Assembly (NCBI GenBank): GCA_004352715.1 | Contig: SCFE01000108.1 | Coordinates: 560,292-624,291, forward strand | Direction: 5' to 3' | DNA from: Hofstenia miamia | Taxonomy: Eukaryota; Xenacoelomorpha; Acoela | Length of the DNA stretch: 64,000 nucleotides | In this document: positions 11,134-22,559 of the stretch, one piece after another | Numbering within the stretch: position 1 is the stretch's first letter | Layout: every line of letters starts with the position of its first letter | Position numbers and translations under genes: made by a program | Notes under the pieces: model-generated | What the model saw: the letters and a program-made list of their open reading frames with translations, nothing else | What the model was told of the DNA's origin: nothing | Databases searched by the model: none

Positions 11134-11585
11134 GGGAAACTAAAAACTAAAAGAAATGTATGTTAATGTGGGAAATTAAAAAATGTAAGTTAATGTGGGA
11201 AAGTAAAACATGTAAAGTAAATTAATGTGGGAAAGTAATACATGTAATTATGTGGGAAAGTAAAAACTAAAAAATGTATGTTAATGTGGGAAACTAAAAA
11301 CTAAAAAAATGTATGTTAATGTGGGAAACTAAAAACTAAAAAAATGTATGTTAATGTGGGAAATTAAAAAATGTAAGTTAATGTGGGAAAGTAAAAACTA
11401 AAAAAGTAAAAAAATGCAAACTAAATTATGCCACATAAATAACACAAATACTAGTAAAAGTACATGCATGACGCTAGTAAAACACCCCCCGCCAATATCC
11501 ACGACGTCTCAGGTCAAAGGCCAACCCTCTCGACCAATCACAAAAAAGTGAGAAGGGGTCTCGGGCTATTAATACTACTCATATG
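11134..11585 (-). mobile_element. LTR-like or long-TIR terminal sequence, right (inverted) copy
   Basis: Reverse complement of 5291-5790: minisatellite, ACTAGTAAAAGTACATGCAT, the GGCGGGG block, CCAAT box and the terminal CTATTAATACTACTCA. It ends at 11583-11585 next to TA, as the left copy does. It lacks the left copy's extra CCAAT duplication and has a mutated CRE. Confidence 0.6.
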
Positions 11586-11610
11586 TGGCTTAGAATAATA
11601 GATTTCACCT

Positions 11611-12475
11611 GAACCCACAACTTTGTTCACAACATTTTGGGAATTAAGATATTCACAACAAAGTTTCATCGTGTTCAAACCTACAACCTTGTTCACAACT
11701 TTTCTTTAGATTCAATTAAAATTTTCAAAACTAATATATTGTAACCATTTCGTTTAATTTACAAAAAGACAATATCCACGAATGCACAGAGATGGACACG
11801 GGCCGGGCCCAAGATTTAAGAAATTACGGTCAAAAAAGGACCAAATAAAATTGCATTGTAAATGTAAATAAATTTTATGCCTATCCCTGCAATTATTTAT
11901 AAATAAAAGTGGGTAAGTAAAAAACATTTACATATTAAAATAAAAAACTACTAATTGAAACGGTAAATTTACTTTGAGCGTATATATAATTAAGGGCATA
12001 GCTAGAAATCTAAAAATTATAGTAATGCACATTGATTGTTTTGTCATATGACCATATTTAATGGATATTTCAAAAATTAATAAATTTTTTATCTTTTATT
12101 TTAATATAGGCATCCGTGATTATATATATATATATGTTGAAATATTAATTAAAATTTGATGTGTAACTGGTAAGCGAAATGATTTAAAAAACAATGTTGA
12201 TTAGCAACCACATGTTTACTGAAAAAGTATAAACACAGATAACTTAAATCCTATTTGGTAAACACTAAGGGCTCTAAAAAAATTAATTCTGATATAGGAT
12301 TCGAAAATTTTATCTTGGAAATATGTTTCACCCACTGCACAGACAGACTTAATGTAAAGTAGAAGACGCCTTAAGGCGTCCATGCGCAAAGTGTTGACAA
12401 CAAAGTTCACACTTAAAACTTTTGCTGACAACCTCATTAAATTCGAAAAAGTTGTGAACAAATTTGGTTGTAGCC
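11611..12475. repeat. Degenerate inverted repeat pair (possible MITE)
   Basis: ACCCACAACTTTGTTCACAA (about 11615) and a related ACCTACAACCTTGTTCACAA (about 11682) occur in inverted form at about 12440-12475 (TTGTGAACAAATTTGGTTGT). The spacing suggests an old terminal-inverted-repeat element of about 0.86 kb. No coding sequence was recognised. Confidence 0.35.
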
Positions 12476-12569
12476 CTGAACGCTAGTTTATAATCCATTC
12501 TATAAACTGCAAGACGGTCTTTTAAACGTTCTTTCTAATACAGTTACAATTTTCAATATCTCGACATAT

Positions 12570-12734
12570 TCATTGTAGGTTGCAATTGGGGCGGCTTTTG
12601 CCATTTACCAGGAAAATTGAACTCGGTGCATCATCAATCCTACCAATGGCATATCTAACATGTGATGGATAGCCAACTACAATACCATAGTAAATATTTC
12701 CGGCATTGAGCATAACCAAGTGCGAAAACTTCAT
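12570..12734 (-). CDS. Short unassigned coding-like frame
   Basis: Minus-strand frame of 54 residues (start MKFSHLVMLNAGNIYYGIVV, end in a TGA stop); the frame is open further upstream without a Met. Its composition looks more protein-like than the surrounding DNA. I do not recognise the family. It lies 0.3 kb beyond the stop of netrin gene 1 on the same strand, so it could be a terminal exon of another gene, a relic, or chance. Confidence 0.25.
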   Translation of the reverse strand: MKFSHLVMLNAGNIYYGIVVGYPSHVRYAIGRIDDAPSSIFLVNGKSRPNCNLQ

Positions 12735-12884
12735 ATTTTGGAATTGTAAATATATATTTTTTGTAGCAACTTATTTCTTGCGAGGAAGGTGATTAAATTC
12801 ATTAGTTGTCATACTCACAAAATACAGTTTTTGAGAAAAAAATTAACGCAATTCTTAATTTTCGCGTTACTATGGACTAGATTT

Positions 12885-12890
12885 TTTATT
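12885..12890 (-). terminator. Candidate poly(A) signal, netrin gene 1
   Basis: AATAAA on the minus strand about 115 nt past the gene 1 stop. Motif only. Confidence 0.3.
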
Positions 12891-13003
12891 ACTGAAGTTG
12901 TTGACAACGTTTGTAGCATCGAATATTTACAAAAATTATTATTAGACATTCATTAAAATACTAAAGTATTTCATTAAATTTGTAATCAAATTCCCATGTT
13001 TGT

Positions 13004-13314
13004 TCAATTATTACAGTGTTTTTCTCGGAACGTTGGCTGAAGCTTCTTTTCATGTTCTTTCTTATACTTTCTAACTATATCCTTTATGTTTACTATCATT
13101 GTTTTGGAAAATATTTTGGACTTCGTTACCACCAAATATTTTCTATGTGTTATTATCTTAGGACAGAACAAGCTGTAGTTTTTTTCCTTTTTTAGTTTGA
13201 GCGTAATATTTTTTCGATTTTGAAAACCACTTCCATAGTAGACTTTATCTACCATAAATGCTACTTCACGAGCATCTTTGGAATCTTTTATTGAAGTAGG
13301 AGTGCCGCGTATCG
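13004..13314 (-). CDS. Netrin gene 1, exon 16: NTR (C345C) domain
   Basis: Terminal exon after a TTTTAG acceptor; begins in phase 1 as AIRGTPTSIKD and ends KHCNN-stop. The lysine-rich sequence contains VYYGSGFQNRKNITLKL, FCPKIITHRKYLVV and FREKHC, matching the C-terminal NTR module of netrins (beta-barrel, heparin-binding, very basic). With the two cysteines of the preceding linker exon it has only four cysteines, where NTR modules usually have six. The same four are kept in gene 2. Its 3' flank resembles that of gene 2. Confidence 0.85.
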
Positions 13315-13482
13315 CTAAAAGATATCAATTTATCTAGAAGCAATATTTTTGTAGTTATTTTCAAATTTATATCCGGAATCAACTTTTTACATATTTAATC
13401 ACTAATGGATATGTAATAGAATCCAAATAAAATTTTTTAAAGTGAATATAATATATTATTTACCAAGCTTTAGCAACTTTAC

Positions 13483-13542
13483 CTGAGCCAGAAGCGAAAT
13501 TGCACACATTCTTTTTATTTAAATCAAATATCGGACAAGTAC
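13483..13542 (-). CDS. Netrin gene 1, exon 15: linker / NTR start
   Basis: 60-nt phase 1-1 exon between a CTAG acceptor and a GTAAAG donor, reading TCPIFDLNKKNVCNFASGS. It supplies the first two NTR cysteines. The 3.2-kb intron between it and the last LE3 exon shows no further exon to me. Confidence 0.8.
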
Positions 13543-16500
13543 CTAGAAATGAATGATGTTTAATGTTCTATAAGCAAAATTGAATTAATATTGACCTTTA
13601 CATGAACAATATTGAATTTCAAAATTTTCGATTACGCCTGCAAAAGTAAAATGTACACTCACGTAGAACTTAGGTAATAAATCTTAGCAATGTATTCTTT
13701 TATCTATATTTTCAATTGTTTCACTGGGGAGTCTAAATTATATACTCCATTAATGAAAGGCTTGCAATGTTTGCTCTCAGACATGCGTAGATCTTTGCTA
13801 CATCCATTTGCCTTCGATTAATAGAACAATTGGCGTCTGTTAGCAATTGAATTGAATGATTAATCTACCTTGGTCATATTTAATATTATATAATACTAGT
13901 CCAGGCAAAACTTTGTACAAAAAATGCTTATAATCTTAGAGTACTTCACAGTTTTTATAGGTTTTTGTACAATTGGGACCATAGCATGTAGTTTTGGTAG
14001 CAAGCTGTGGCAATTAATAATATATATGAACGTATATATATATATATATATAAATGTGAAACAAATCCTTACTTAGCACTTTTTGTGATATTTCTGTTGA
14101 ATGAGCTAAAATATAAAATCAACTATCAACATTGGACACTTATGTGATATATTTAAATCATTAGAAATCAGTGCTACGCTGAAAGGCTTATAAAACATAT
14201 TGTAGTGAATAAATATAGAAAATGATTTGTCAGTTACCTCACTTTTGCACTTAGATAGTTATGTTAGTTCCAAATGCACAACAAAACACTGAAATTCCCC
14301 TCTTGCCAAAAAACCTTGCGTAGCCCCTGCACTGCGAACTGACTTGAAAAAAATTTCAAAAATAAAATTGTTGCTTCATGTAAATTGTAGTTAGTTCAAG
14401 GCAAAAGTGATCTATATATAAGGTCATTCAGCAGGGAATTTTGCCCTCAAGTTTGTCCATTAAAATACCGCTAGATTGAATATGTTACACATATATAGAT
14501 GATAAGTTATATATATGCATTGTGATCCTCCACGTGTTGATGGTGGCTTTTTAAAATTTAGTTCATTAGTCTGTTGATAATAGGTTAAGTGTAGACAATA
14601 TGCGCTCAACTGATATTTGAGAAATTGGCTGAGAAATGACTTTCTAGTTTTTTCCAGTTAGCTTAAGGCCATTTTGATTTTTAATCGTACATTGCATCTA
14701 ACTTCAGATTCTTTTTCAAAAATTAAATAACAGCGTTTGACCTTATAAGGCAAAATCAGACCAACATTATTTAATAGTATAAATGGAAAACAAATTCACT
14801 TTTTACTTATCCCAGAAAAACTACTCAAAATCAACATTCAATAAACTTGAACTACAATTAGTGAGATATTTATGATTGTTTGCATGCATATTTAGTGATG
14901 GCTACTAGAATAAAGAAATTTTTGGTTGGTATTTTGTTTAATTTATTGCCTCTTAGACAAATATCAATTAAGTATGCAAAAATATATGTGATCTTAGCCG
15001 CAATTGAAATTTTGTAAATCAAGGCTGCGCTCAGACCATTGTTGGAACGGGCTGGGTTCGACCTGCCAGCGGGTTGTGTTGGGTGGAAATATTTGATTCA
15101 GAAATCCACTTTTCAATTGGAAGGCATTTGTTACTCACGACCGTGATACTCTAAGAAAGTCACGCAGTGGAATCAACTATTTTTCTCAAGGAAGCAATGA
15201 ACAACAATTTGTACATATTTACGACAATCTGTTTCTTTATTAACTCAATTAATATTTTTAATTATATTCATCTCTGTACTCATATATATTACACTAAAAA
15301 TATATATCCCTAAAATAATATATCACTAAAAACCCGACACAGGTCGAAAATTAAGAAGTGCTGGTTGGGTTGGATTAGTATTTTGGTCGACCGGTTCCAT
15401 ACATGGCTCAAACCATCATTGCTATGTTGGTATTAAGGCGTAATGTCTTAGCATACTCTGATTTTCAATAAAAATGATTGTAAATGGATGCATATTCTTT
15501 GAGGATATAAAAAACTTTATGCCAAAATTCTAAGCCTTGAATATCTTTCCTACGTCACAAGCACTTTAGGATAGATTCAATTGAAAATTGTTATCACAAC
15601 TTGCAAAATAATTGTCTAAATATACCAAGTTTTCTTCATTTAGTCACACATTTGTCTATTGCTAGCAATTGCCATTGCAGGGCCACAATTTAACACTAAC
15701 ACGTCACAGCTTAAGAATAAAAATGAAAGAAGTGGCACTTCATTATCTCATGGTTTTCTCTGATTATGATATCTTCATTAGTTTTTGACAATTGAGAGAT
15801 TAAAATATTTTTTTCAACACACCCAGGCTTTAATCAAGTTTCAAATTTCAAAAATACATCGAAATTAAAATATGGCCATTCTTATGCTATTAGATTTTAA
15901 CCAAAAATTATCTTATTTGCTTAAAAGTACCCTTAAGTTTTGCTAATTATTTCTCAAATTGAAACAATATAACAACTTAATCAAATTTAACTTAGTAGTT
16001 GATACTCCTAAGAAAACGACTTTCATTTGATTAAGCTGATTTTTTCATCTCATTTTTTCAGATGTACTACCTAGGTCTTGAACTAGGATCTAAGTAAAAA
16101 AACTGTATCAAAGGTCACAGTGAAAATCAATATCACGAAGAAATTTTTTGCGAAAAAACCAATTTTAAAAATATCCATAAATATACAGCAAATATGATTT
16201 TGGGTATATCCTAGGTCAATGCCTAGAGGAAAGTTTATGTATTCATTTCGAAATACTTAAAAATTCTCTATTAAAATAAGTTCTGAGATGGTGCTATAAA
16301 CCATAGTCATCATTGATAAATGTATTTTGCAAGCTATGTAGTTGCCTGTGTAAAAAACCTTGCTTGATGGCAGTTTTTGACTAAATGATTATCTTAGATA
16401 ACTAAGATTTTAACTGTGCCATTTGGAATATGCAGCTTAAGATGTTTGACACAATTTCTTCCATTAAAAAATTTGCTGTCAAATTAAATCTGCAACACTA

Positions 16501-16758
16501 TTGAATTTTCCCAAAGAAAGACTAGAGAATTTGACATTAAAATTTTAAAAATTTAGTACTTCATATGTCTATTCATATTCTGGATTACATTTTGGAAAAG
16601 ATATAGATTCAAGAGTTTATGGCATAGAAGTAATTGTCCATGGTTAACAATTGCAAGTTATTAAATATGTACAATTGCCGTAATTAATAAGAAAATGCAA
16701 TATTGTTTAAGAAATAGAAAGTTTAAGGAAACTTTGTGTCCATTTATTATGTACTTAC

Positions 16759-16920
16759 CAATACATGGAAGTTCTAAAATTTTACTGGAGTTGGGATTCC
16801 AGACGTAGCCATCTCTGCAATATTTACACTTTGTTCCACCTACATTTTTTTTGCAAAAGCATTTGCCATTTTCGTCACATCCCTTTTCTAAGTAAGACCC
16901 ACGTTCATAACAGTCACATT
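16759..16920 (-). CDS. Netrin gene 1, exon 14: LE3 (sixth copy)
   Basis: 162 nt, phase 1-1; eight cysteines (KCDCYERGSYLEKGCDENGK ... ELPCI). The most divergent LE3 of the array, with VWNPNSSKI near the end. Donor GTAAGT. Confidence 0.85.
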
Positions 16921-16986
16921 CTAAACAAATATTTTCCTAGTCATATCCTTAAAACATACAAATTTTAGAAACGTATTAAAAATTAC

Positions 16987-17175
16987 TCTTGCAATATTTT
17001 GGATCACTGATGTTTTGCTCTTTATTGGAGTAGAAACCGACTTCACACTTTTCACAATTTTCACCTGCTGTATGATGCTGACAATCCATGCACACAAAAC
17101 CATTACTCTCTCCTGATTCATTGTATTTGCTCATATTAAATCTACATGTTGATGAATGCATATTGCAGTCACACT
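16987..17175 (-). CDS. Netrin gene 1, exon 13: LE2 (sixth copy)
   Basis: 189 nt, phase 1-1; eight-cysteine LE domain with NMSKYNESGESNGFVCMDC and GFYSNKEQNISDPKYC. Followed by a 66-bp intron (16921-16986). Confidence 0.85.
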
Positions 17176-17293
17176 CTAAAACAATGTTTTTAAATAATGT
17201 TAATGAGGACCCCATATGCACATAAAATTGGGCCCAAACACGAACTTTTTCTAAACCTCACATATTTAGAACCAGAAGTGGTACAGAGCACAN

Positions 17294-17336
<43 letters not shown>

Positions 17337-17767
17337 GACTAATACATGGGTCATCAAATGATACTGTATATGGCAATGTTGAAGGATATTTAAATAAATT
17401 TATACAATTGGCAGAAAATATTTTTATATTACATTTGTAAAAATTGCAAGAAATTGATAACTAAAAGTTTGTTTTGCACTCATGTACAATGATATTTAGT
17501 TTAATTATTAAGCATTAATTGTGTAATTATTTATTAACATTATGTGCATGCCATAGATTTGTCTAACTGCACCCTAGTCTGGTTCTCTACTACATGTTAG
17601 CAAAGATATAGTCTCAAGAATTTGTGGAATAGAACTATTTGAAAATTGTTAACAATTTCTAGTATCAAGTTATTAAGTAAAGTACATTTGCTGTAATTAA
17701 AAATGTATTTCTACTTCAAAAAATTGAAATATTAAGCAAATTATTTCTTCATATGTAATACACTTAC

Positions 17768-17929
17768 CAACACAGGGAAGCTCAAATAGTATACTGGAGT
17801 TGGGATTCCGAGCATAGCCAGGATTGCAATAATCACACTTTTTTCCACCTACATTTTTTTTGCAAAAGCATTTGCCTTTTTCATCACATCCCTTTTCTAT
17901 GTAAGCCCCAAGTTCATGACAGTCACATT
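17768..17929 (-). CDS. Netrin gene 1, exon 12: LE3 (fifth copy)
   Basis: 162 nt, phase 1-1; CDCHELGAYIEKGCDEKGKC then GGKKCDYCNPGYARNPNSS and ELPCV. Confidence 0.85.
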
Positions 17930-17995
17930 CTAAACAAATATTTTCCCAGTCATATCCTTAAAACATACAAATTTTAGAAACGTGTTAAAAATTAC

Positions 17996-18184
17996 TCTTG
18001 CAATATTTTGGATCACTGATGTTTTGCTCTTCATTGGCATAGAAACCCACTTCACATTTTTCACAATTTTCACCTGCTGTATGATGCTGACAATCCATGC
18101 ACACAAAACCATTTCTCTCTCCTGATTCATTGTATTTACTCATATTAAATCTACACGTTGATGAATGCATATTGCAGTCACACT
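17996..18184 (-). CDS. Netrin gene 1, exon 11: LE2 (fifth copy, type A)
   Basis: 189 nt, phase 1-1; type A with CMDCQHH and GFYANEEQNISDPKYC. A 66-bp intron follows. Protein identical to the copy at 20079-20267. Confidence 0.85.
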
Positions 18185-18337
18185 CTAAAACAATGTTTTG
18201 AAATAATGTTAATAATGTTAATGAGGACCCTATATGCACATAAAATTGGGCCCAAATACGAACTTTTTCTAAAACTCATATATTTAGAACCAGAAGTGGT
18301 ACAGAGCACATAAGAATTTAATAAAAAAATAACCAAC

Positions 18338-18384
<47 letters not shown>

Positions 18385-18818
18385 ATAGACTAATACATGG
18401 GTCATCAAATGATACTGTATATGGCAATGTTGAAGGATATTTAAATATATTTATACAATTGGCAGAAAATATTTTTATATTAAATTTGTAAGAATTGCAA
18501 GAAATTGATAACTAAAAGTTTGTTTTGCACTCATGTGCAATGATATTTAGTTTAATTATTAAGCAGTAATTGTGTAATTATTTATTAACATTGTGTGCAT
18601 GCCATAGATTTGTCTAACTGCACCCTAGTCTGGTTCTCTACTACATGTTAGCAAAGATATAGTCTCAAGAATTTGTGGAATAGAACTATTTGAAAATTGT
18701 TAACAATTTCTAGTATCAAGTTATTAAGTAAAGTACATTTGCTGTAATTAAAAATGTATTTCTACTTCAAAAAATTGAAATATTAAGCAAATTATTTCTT
18801 CATATGTAATACACTTAC

Positions 18819-18980
18819 CAACACAGGGAAGCTCAAATAGTATACTGGAGTTGGGATTCCGAGCATAGCCAGGATTGCAATAATTACACTTTTTTCCACC
18901 TACATTTTTTTTGCAAAAGCATTTGCCTTTTTCATCACATCCCTTTTCTATGTAAGCCCCAAGTTCATGACAGTCACATT
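18819..18980 (-). CDS. Netrin gene 1, exon 10: LE3 (fourth copy)
   Basis: 162 nt, phase 1-1; as exon 12 but KKCNYC in place of KKCDYC. Confidence 0.85.
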
Positions 18981-19027
18981 CTAAACAAATATTTTCCCAG
19001 TCATATCCTTAAAACATGGAAATTTAC

Positions 19028-19216
19028 TCTTGCAATATTTTGGATCGCTGATGTTTTGCTCTTCATTGGTGTAGAAACCCGCTTCACATTTTTCACAATT
19101 TTCACCTGCTGTATGATGCTGACAATCCCTGCACACAAAACCATTTCTCTCTCCTGATTCATTGTATTTACTCATATTAAATCTACACGTTGATGAATGC
19201 ATATTGCAGTCACACT
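19028..19216 (-). CDS. Netrin gene 1, exon 9: LE2 (fourth copy, type B)
   Basis: 189 nt, phase 1-1; type B with CRDCQHH and AGFYTNEEQNISDPKYC. Followed by a 47-bp intron (18981-19027), short even for an invertebrate. Confidence 0.85.
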
Positions 19217-19369
19217 CTAAAACAATGTTTTGAAATAATGTTAATAATGTTAATGAGGACCCTATATGCACATAAAATTGGGCCCAAATACGAACTTTTT
19301 CTAAAACTCATATATTTAGAACCAGAAGTGGTACAGAGCACATAAGAATTTAATAAAAAAATAACCAAC

Positions 19370-19416
<47 letters not shown>

Positions 19417-19850
19417 ATAGACTAATACATGGGTCATCAAATGATACTGTATATGGCAATGTTGAAGGATATTTAAATAAATTTATACAAGTGGCAGAAA
19501 ATATTTTTATATTACATTTGTAAAAATTGCAAGAAATTGATAACTAAAAGTTTGTTTTGCACTCATGTACAATGATATTTAGTTTAATTATTAAGCAGTA
19601 ATTGTGTAATTATTTATTAACATTGTGTGCATGCCATAGATTTGTCTAACTGCACCCTAGTCTGGTTCTCTACTACATGTTAGCAAAGATATAGTCTCAA
19701 GAATTTGTGGAATAGAACTATTTGAAAATTGTTAACAATTTCTAGTTTCAAGTTATTAAGTAAAGTACATTTGCTGTAATTAAAAATGTATTTCTACTTC
19801 AAAAAATTGAAATATTAAGCAAATTATTTCTTCATATGTAATACACTTAC

Positions 19851-20012
19851 CAACACAGGGAAGCTCAAATAGTATACTGGAGTTGGGATTCCGAGCATAG
19901 CCAGGATTGCAATAATTACACTTTTTTCCACCTACATTTTTTTTGCAAAAGCATTTGCCTTTTTCATCACATCCCTTTTCTATGTAAGCCCCAAGTTCAT
20001 GACAGTCACATT
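19851..20012 (-). CDS. Netrin gene 1, exon 8: LE3 (third copy)
   Basis: 162 nt, phase 1-1, eight cysteines; nearly identical to exons 10 and 6. Confidence 0.85.
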
Positions 20013-20078
20013 CTAAACAAATATTTTCCCAGTCATATCCTTAAAACATACAAATTTTAGAAACGTATTAAAAATTAC

Positions 20079-20267
20079 TCTTGCAATATTTTGGATCACT
20101 GATGTTTTGCTCTTCATTGGCATAGAAACCCACTTCACATTTTTCACAATTTTCACCTGCTGTATGATGCTGACAATCCATGCACACAAAACCATTTCTC
20201 TCTCCTGATTCATTGTATTTACTCATATTAAATCTACACGTTGATGAATGCATATTGCAGTCACACT
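20079..20267 (-). CDS. Netrin gene 1, exon 7: LE2 (third copy, type A)
   Basis: 189 nt, phase 1-1; type A, same protein as exon 11, which lies 2083 bp away. A 66-bp intron follows. Confidence 0.85.
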
Positions 20268-20421
20268 CTAAAACAATGTTTTGAAATAATGTTAATAATG
20301 TTAATGAGGACCCTATATGCACATAAAATTGGGCCCAAATACGAACTTTTTCTAAAACTCATATATTTAGAACCAGAAGTGGTACAGAGCACATAAGAAT
20401 TTAATAAAAAAAATAACCAAC

Positions 20422-20468
<47 letters not shown>

Positions 20469-20902
20469 ATAGACTAATACATGGGTCATCAAATGATACT
20501 GTATATGGCAATGTTGAAGGATATTTAAATAAATTTATACAATTGGTAGAAAATATTTTTATATTAAATTTGTAAGAATTGCAAGAAATTGATAAATAAA
20601 AGTTTGTTTTGCACTCATGTGCAATGATATTTAGTTTAATTATTAAGCATTAATTGTGTAATTATTTATTAACATTGTGTGCATGCCATAGATTTGTCTA
20701 ACTGCACCCTAGTCTGGTTCTCTACTACATGTTAGCAAAGATATAGTCTCAAGAATTTGTGGAATAGAACTATTTGAAAATTGTTAACAATTTCTAGTAT
20801 CAAGTTATTAAGTAAAGTACATTTGCTCTAATTAAAAATGTATTTCTACTTCAAAAAATTGAAATATTAAGCAAATTATTTCTTCATATGTAATACACTT
20901 AC

Positions 20903-21064
20903 CAACACAGGGAAGCTCAAATAGTATACTGGAGTTGGGATTCCGAGCATAGCCAGGATTGCAATAATTACACTTTTTTCCACCTACATTTTTTTTGCAA
21001 AAGCATTTGCCTTTTTCATCACATCCCTTTTCTATGTAAGCCCCAAGTTCATGACAGTCACATT
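20903..21064 (-). CDS. Netrin gene 1, exon 6: LE3 (second copy)
   Basis: 162 nt, phase 1-1, eight cysteines. Confidence 0.85.
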
Positions 21065-21111
21065 CTAAACAAATATTTTCCCAGTCATATCCTTAAAACA
21101 TGGAAATTTAC

Positions 21112-21300
21112 TCTTGCAATATTTTGGATCGCTGATGTTTTGCTCTTCATTGGTGTAGAAACCCGCTTCACATTTTTCACAATTTTCACCTGCTGTATGA
21201 TGCTGACAATCCCTGCACACAAAACCATTTCTCTCTCCTGATTCATTGTATTTACTCATATTAAATCTACACGTTGATGAATGCATATTGCAGTCACACT
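21112..21300 (-). CDS. Netrin gene 1, exon 5: LE2 (second copy, type B)
   Basis: 189 nt, phase 1-1; type B, identical in protein to exon 9, with the same 47-bp intron. Confidence 0.85.
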
Positions 21301-21453
21301 CTAAAACAATGTTTTGAAATAATGTTAATAATGTTAATGAGGACCCTATATGCACATAAAATTGGGCCCAAATACGAACTTTTTCTAAAACTCATATATT
21401 TAGAACCAGAAGTGGTACAGAGCACATAAGAATTTAATAAAAAAATAACCAAC

Positions 21454-21487
<34 letters not shown>

Positions 21488-21890
21488 TAGACTAATTCAT
21501 GGGTCATCAAATGATACTGTATATAGCAATTTTGAAGGATATTTAAATAAATTTATAAAACATTTGTAAATATTGCAAGACGTTGACAATTAAAAGTTTG
21601 TGTTGCAATTATGTACAATGATATTTAGCTTAATTATTATGCAATAATTATGTAATTATTTATTAATATAATATGCATACAATAGATTTGTCTAACTGTC
21701 CTCTATTTTGAACTACATTCTAGCAAAGATATAGTCTCAAGAATTTGTGGAATAGAACTATTTGAAAATTGTTAACAATTTCTAGTTTCAAGTTATTAGG
21801 TAAAGTACATTTGCTGTAATTGAAAGTGTATTTCTACATCAAGAAATTGAAATGTTAAGCAAATTATTTCTTCATATGTAATACACTTAC

Positions 21891-22052
21891 CAACACAGGG
21901 AAGCTCAAATAGTATACTGGAGTTGGGATTCCGAGCATAACCAGGATTGCAATAATCACACTTTTTTCCACCTACATTTTTTTTGCAAAAGCATTTACCT
22001 TTTTCGTCACATCCCTTTTCTATGAAAGCCCCAAGTTCATGACATTCACACT
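21891..22052 (-). CDS. Netrin gene 1, exon 4: LE3 (first copy)
   Basis: 162 nt, phase 1-1; starts CECHELGAFIEKGCDEKGKC and ends ELPCV, donor GTAAGT. Its 5' intron flank (GACAGTTAGG onward) is unlike the array, so the left limit of the duplication lies here. Confidence 0.85.
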
Positions 22053-22559
22053 CTAAACAAATATTTGACAGTTAGGATTTGATCATGATATTTATCAAGC
22101 TCTTCATTTTATTTATGAAAGGATATTTTTAATTCTCCACTTACCTTTAGTATATCACTTTAGTATTTTTTGACAATCTAATTTCTATGATATTTATCTC
22201 TACATTTTTTTGTATTTTTTTCTGAAATTTTTAACACCAGCTAATGGAGTAAGTTAATGTTTTAATACAAGCAATTCACTAATCTCTTAGTCTGAAAAAA
22301 ATTTTGTTATTGTGTTGTTCTTTTCATAAATTTCATCATGGTCTTCTTTAAGATTTTTTAAATGAATTGTTCAATTTCTACTTCAACTCAATCTCAAAGC
22401 TTGGAGTTTTTATAATAATAATTATTATTATTTTTAAATGATACATCTAAACTAATAACAATATTCAATACATCTTACAATGCAAACATCCAAAAATCAA
22501 CTAGCAAGGATGGTGAAGCACTCTCTTGTCTCAAGCACCATGGACATTCCTGATAGCAA

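Larger units (their letters stand above)
16500..22052 (-). repeat. Tandem array of about 1.03-kb exon-pair units
   Basis: LE3 acceptors fall at 16921, 17930, 18981, 20013, 21065 and 22053, spacing 985-1052 bp. Introns are repeated as well as exons; most LE3-to-LE2 introns carry a (TA)n run (near 17.3, 18.35, 19.4, 20.45 and 21.47 kb). Units alternate between types A and B, so 17.9-20.0 and 20.0-22.0 kb form a 2.08-kb higher-order duplication. A single N lies at 17293 beside a TA run. Confidence 0.9.

Noticed and set aside
16921-20213. Minus-strand frames starting MNQERVMVLCAW / MNQEREMVLCAW
   Set aside because: Out-of-frame readings of the LE2 exons; the true frame gives the eight-cysteine LE domain with matching splice phases.
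20261-20470. Frames of repeated YIYIYI
   Set aside because: Translation of (TA)n microsatellites.
16759-22052. CRISPR-like or satellite interpretation of the regular array
   Set aside because: Units are ~1 kb with conserved exons and splice sites; there are no short direct repeats with unique spacers.
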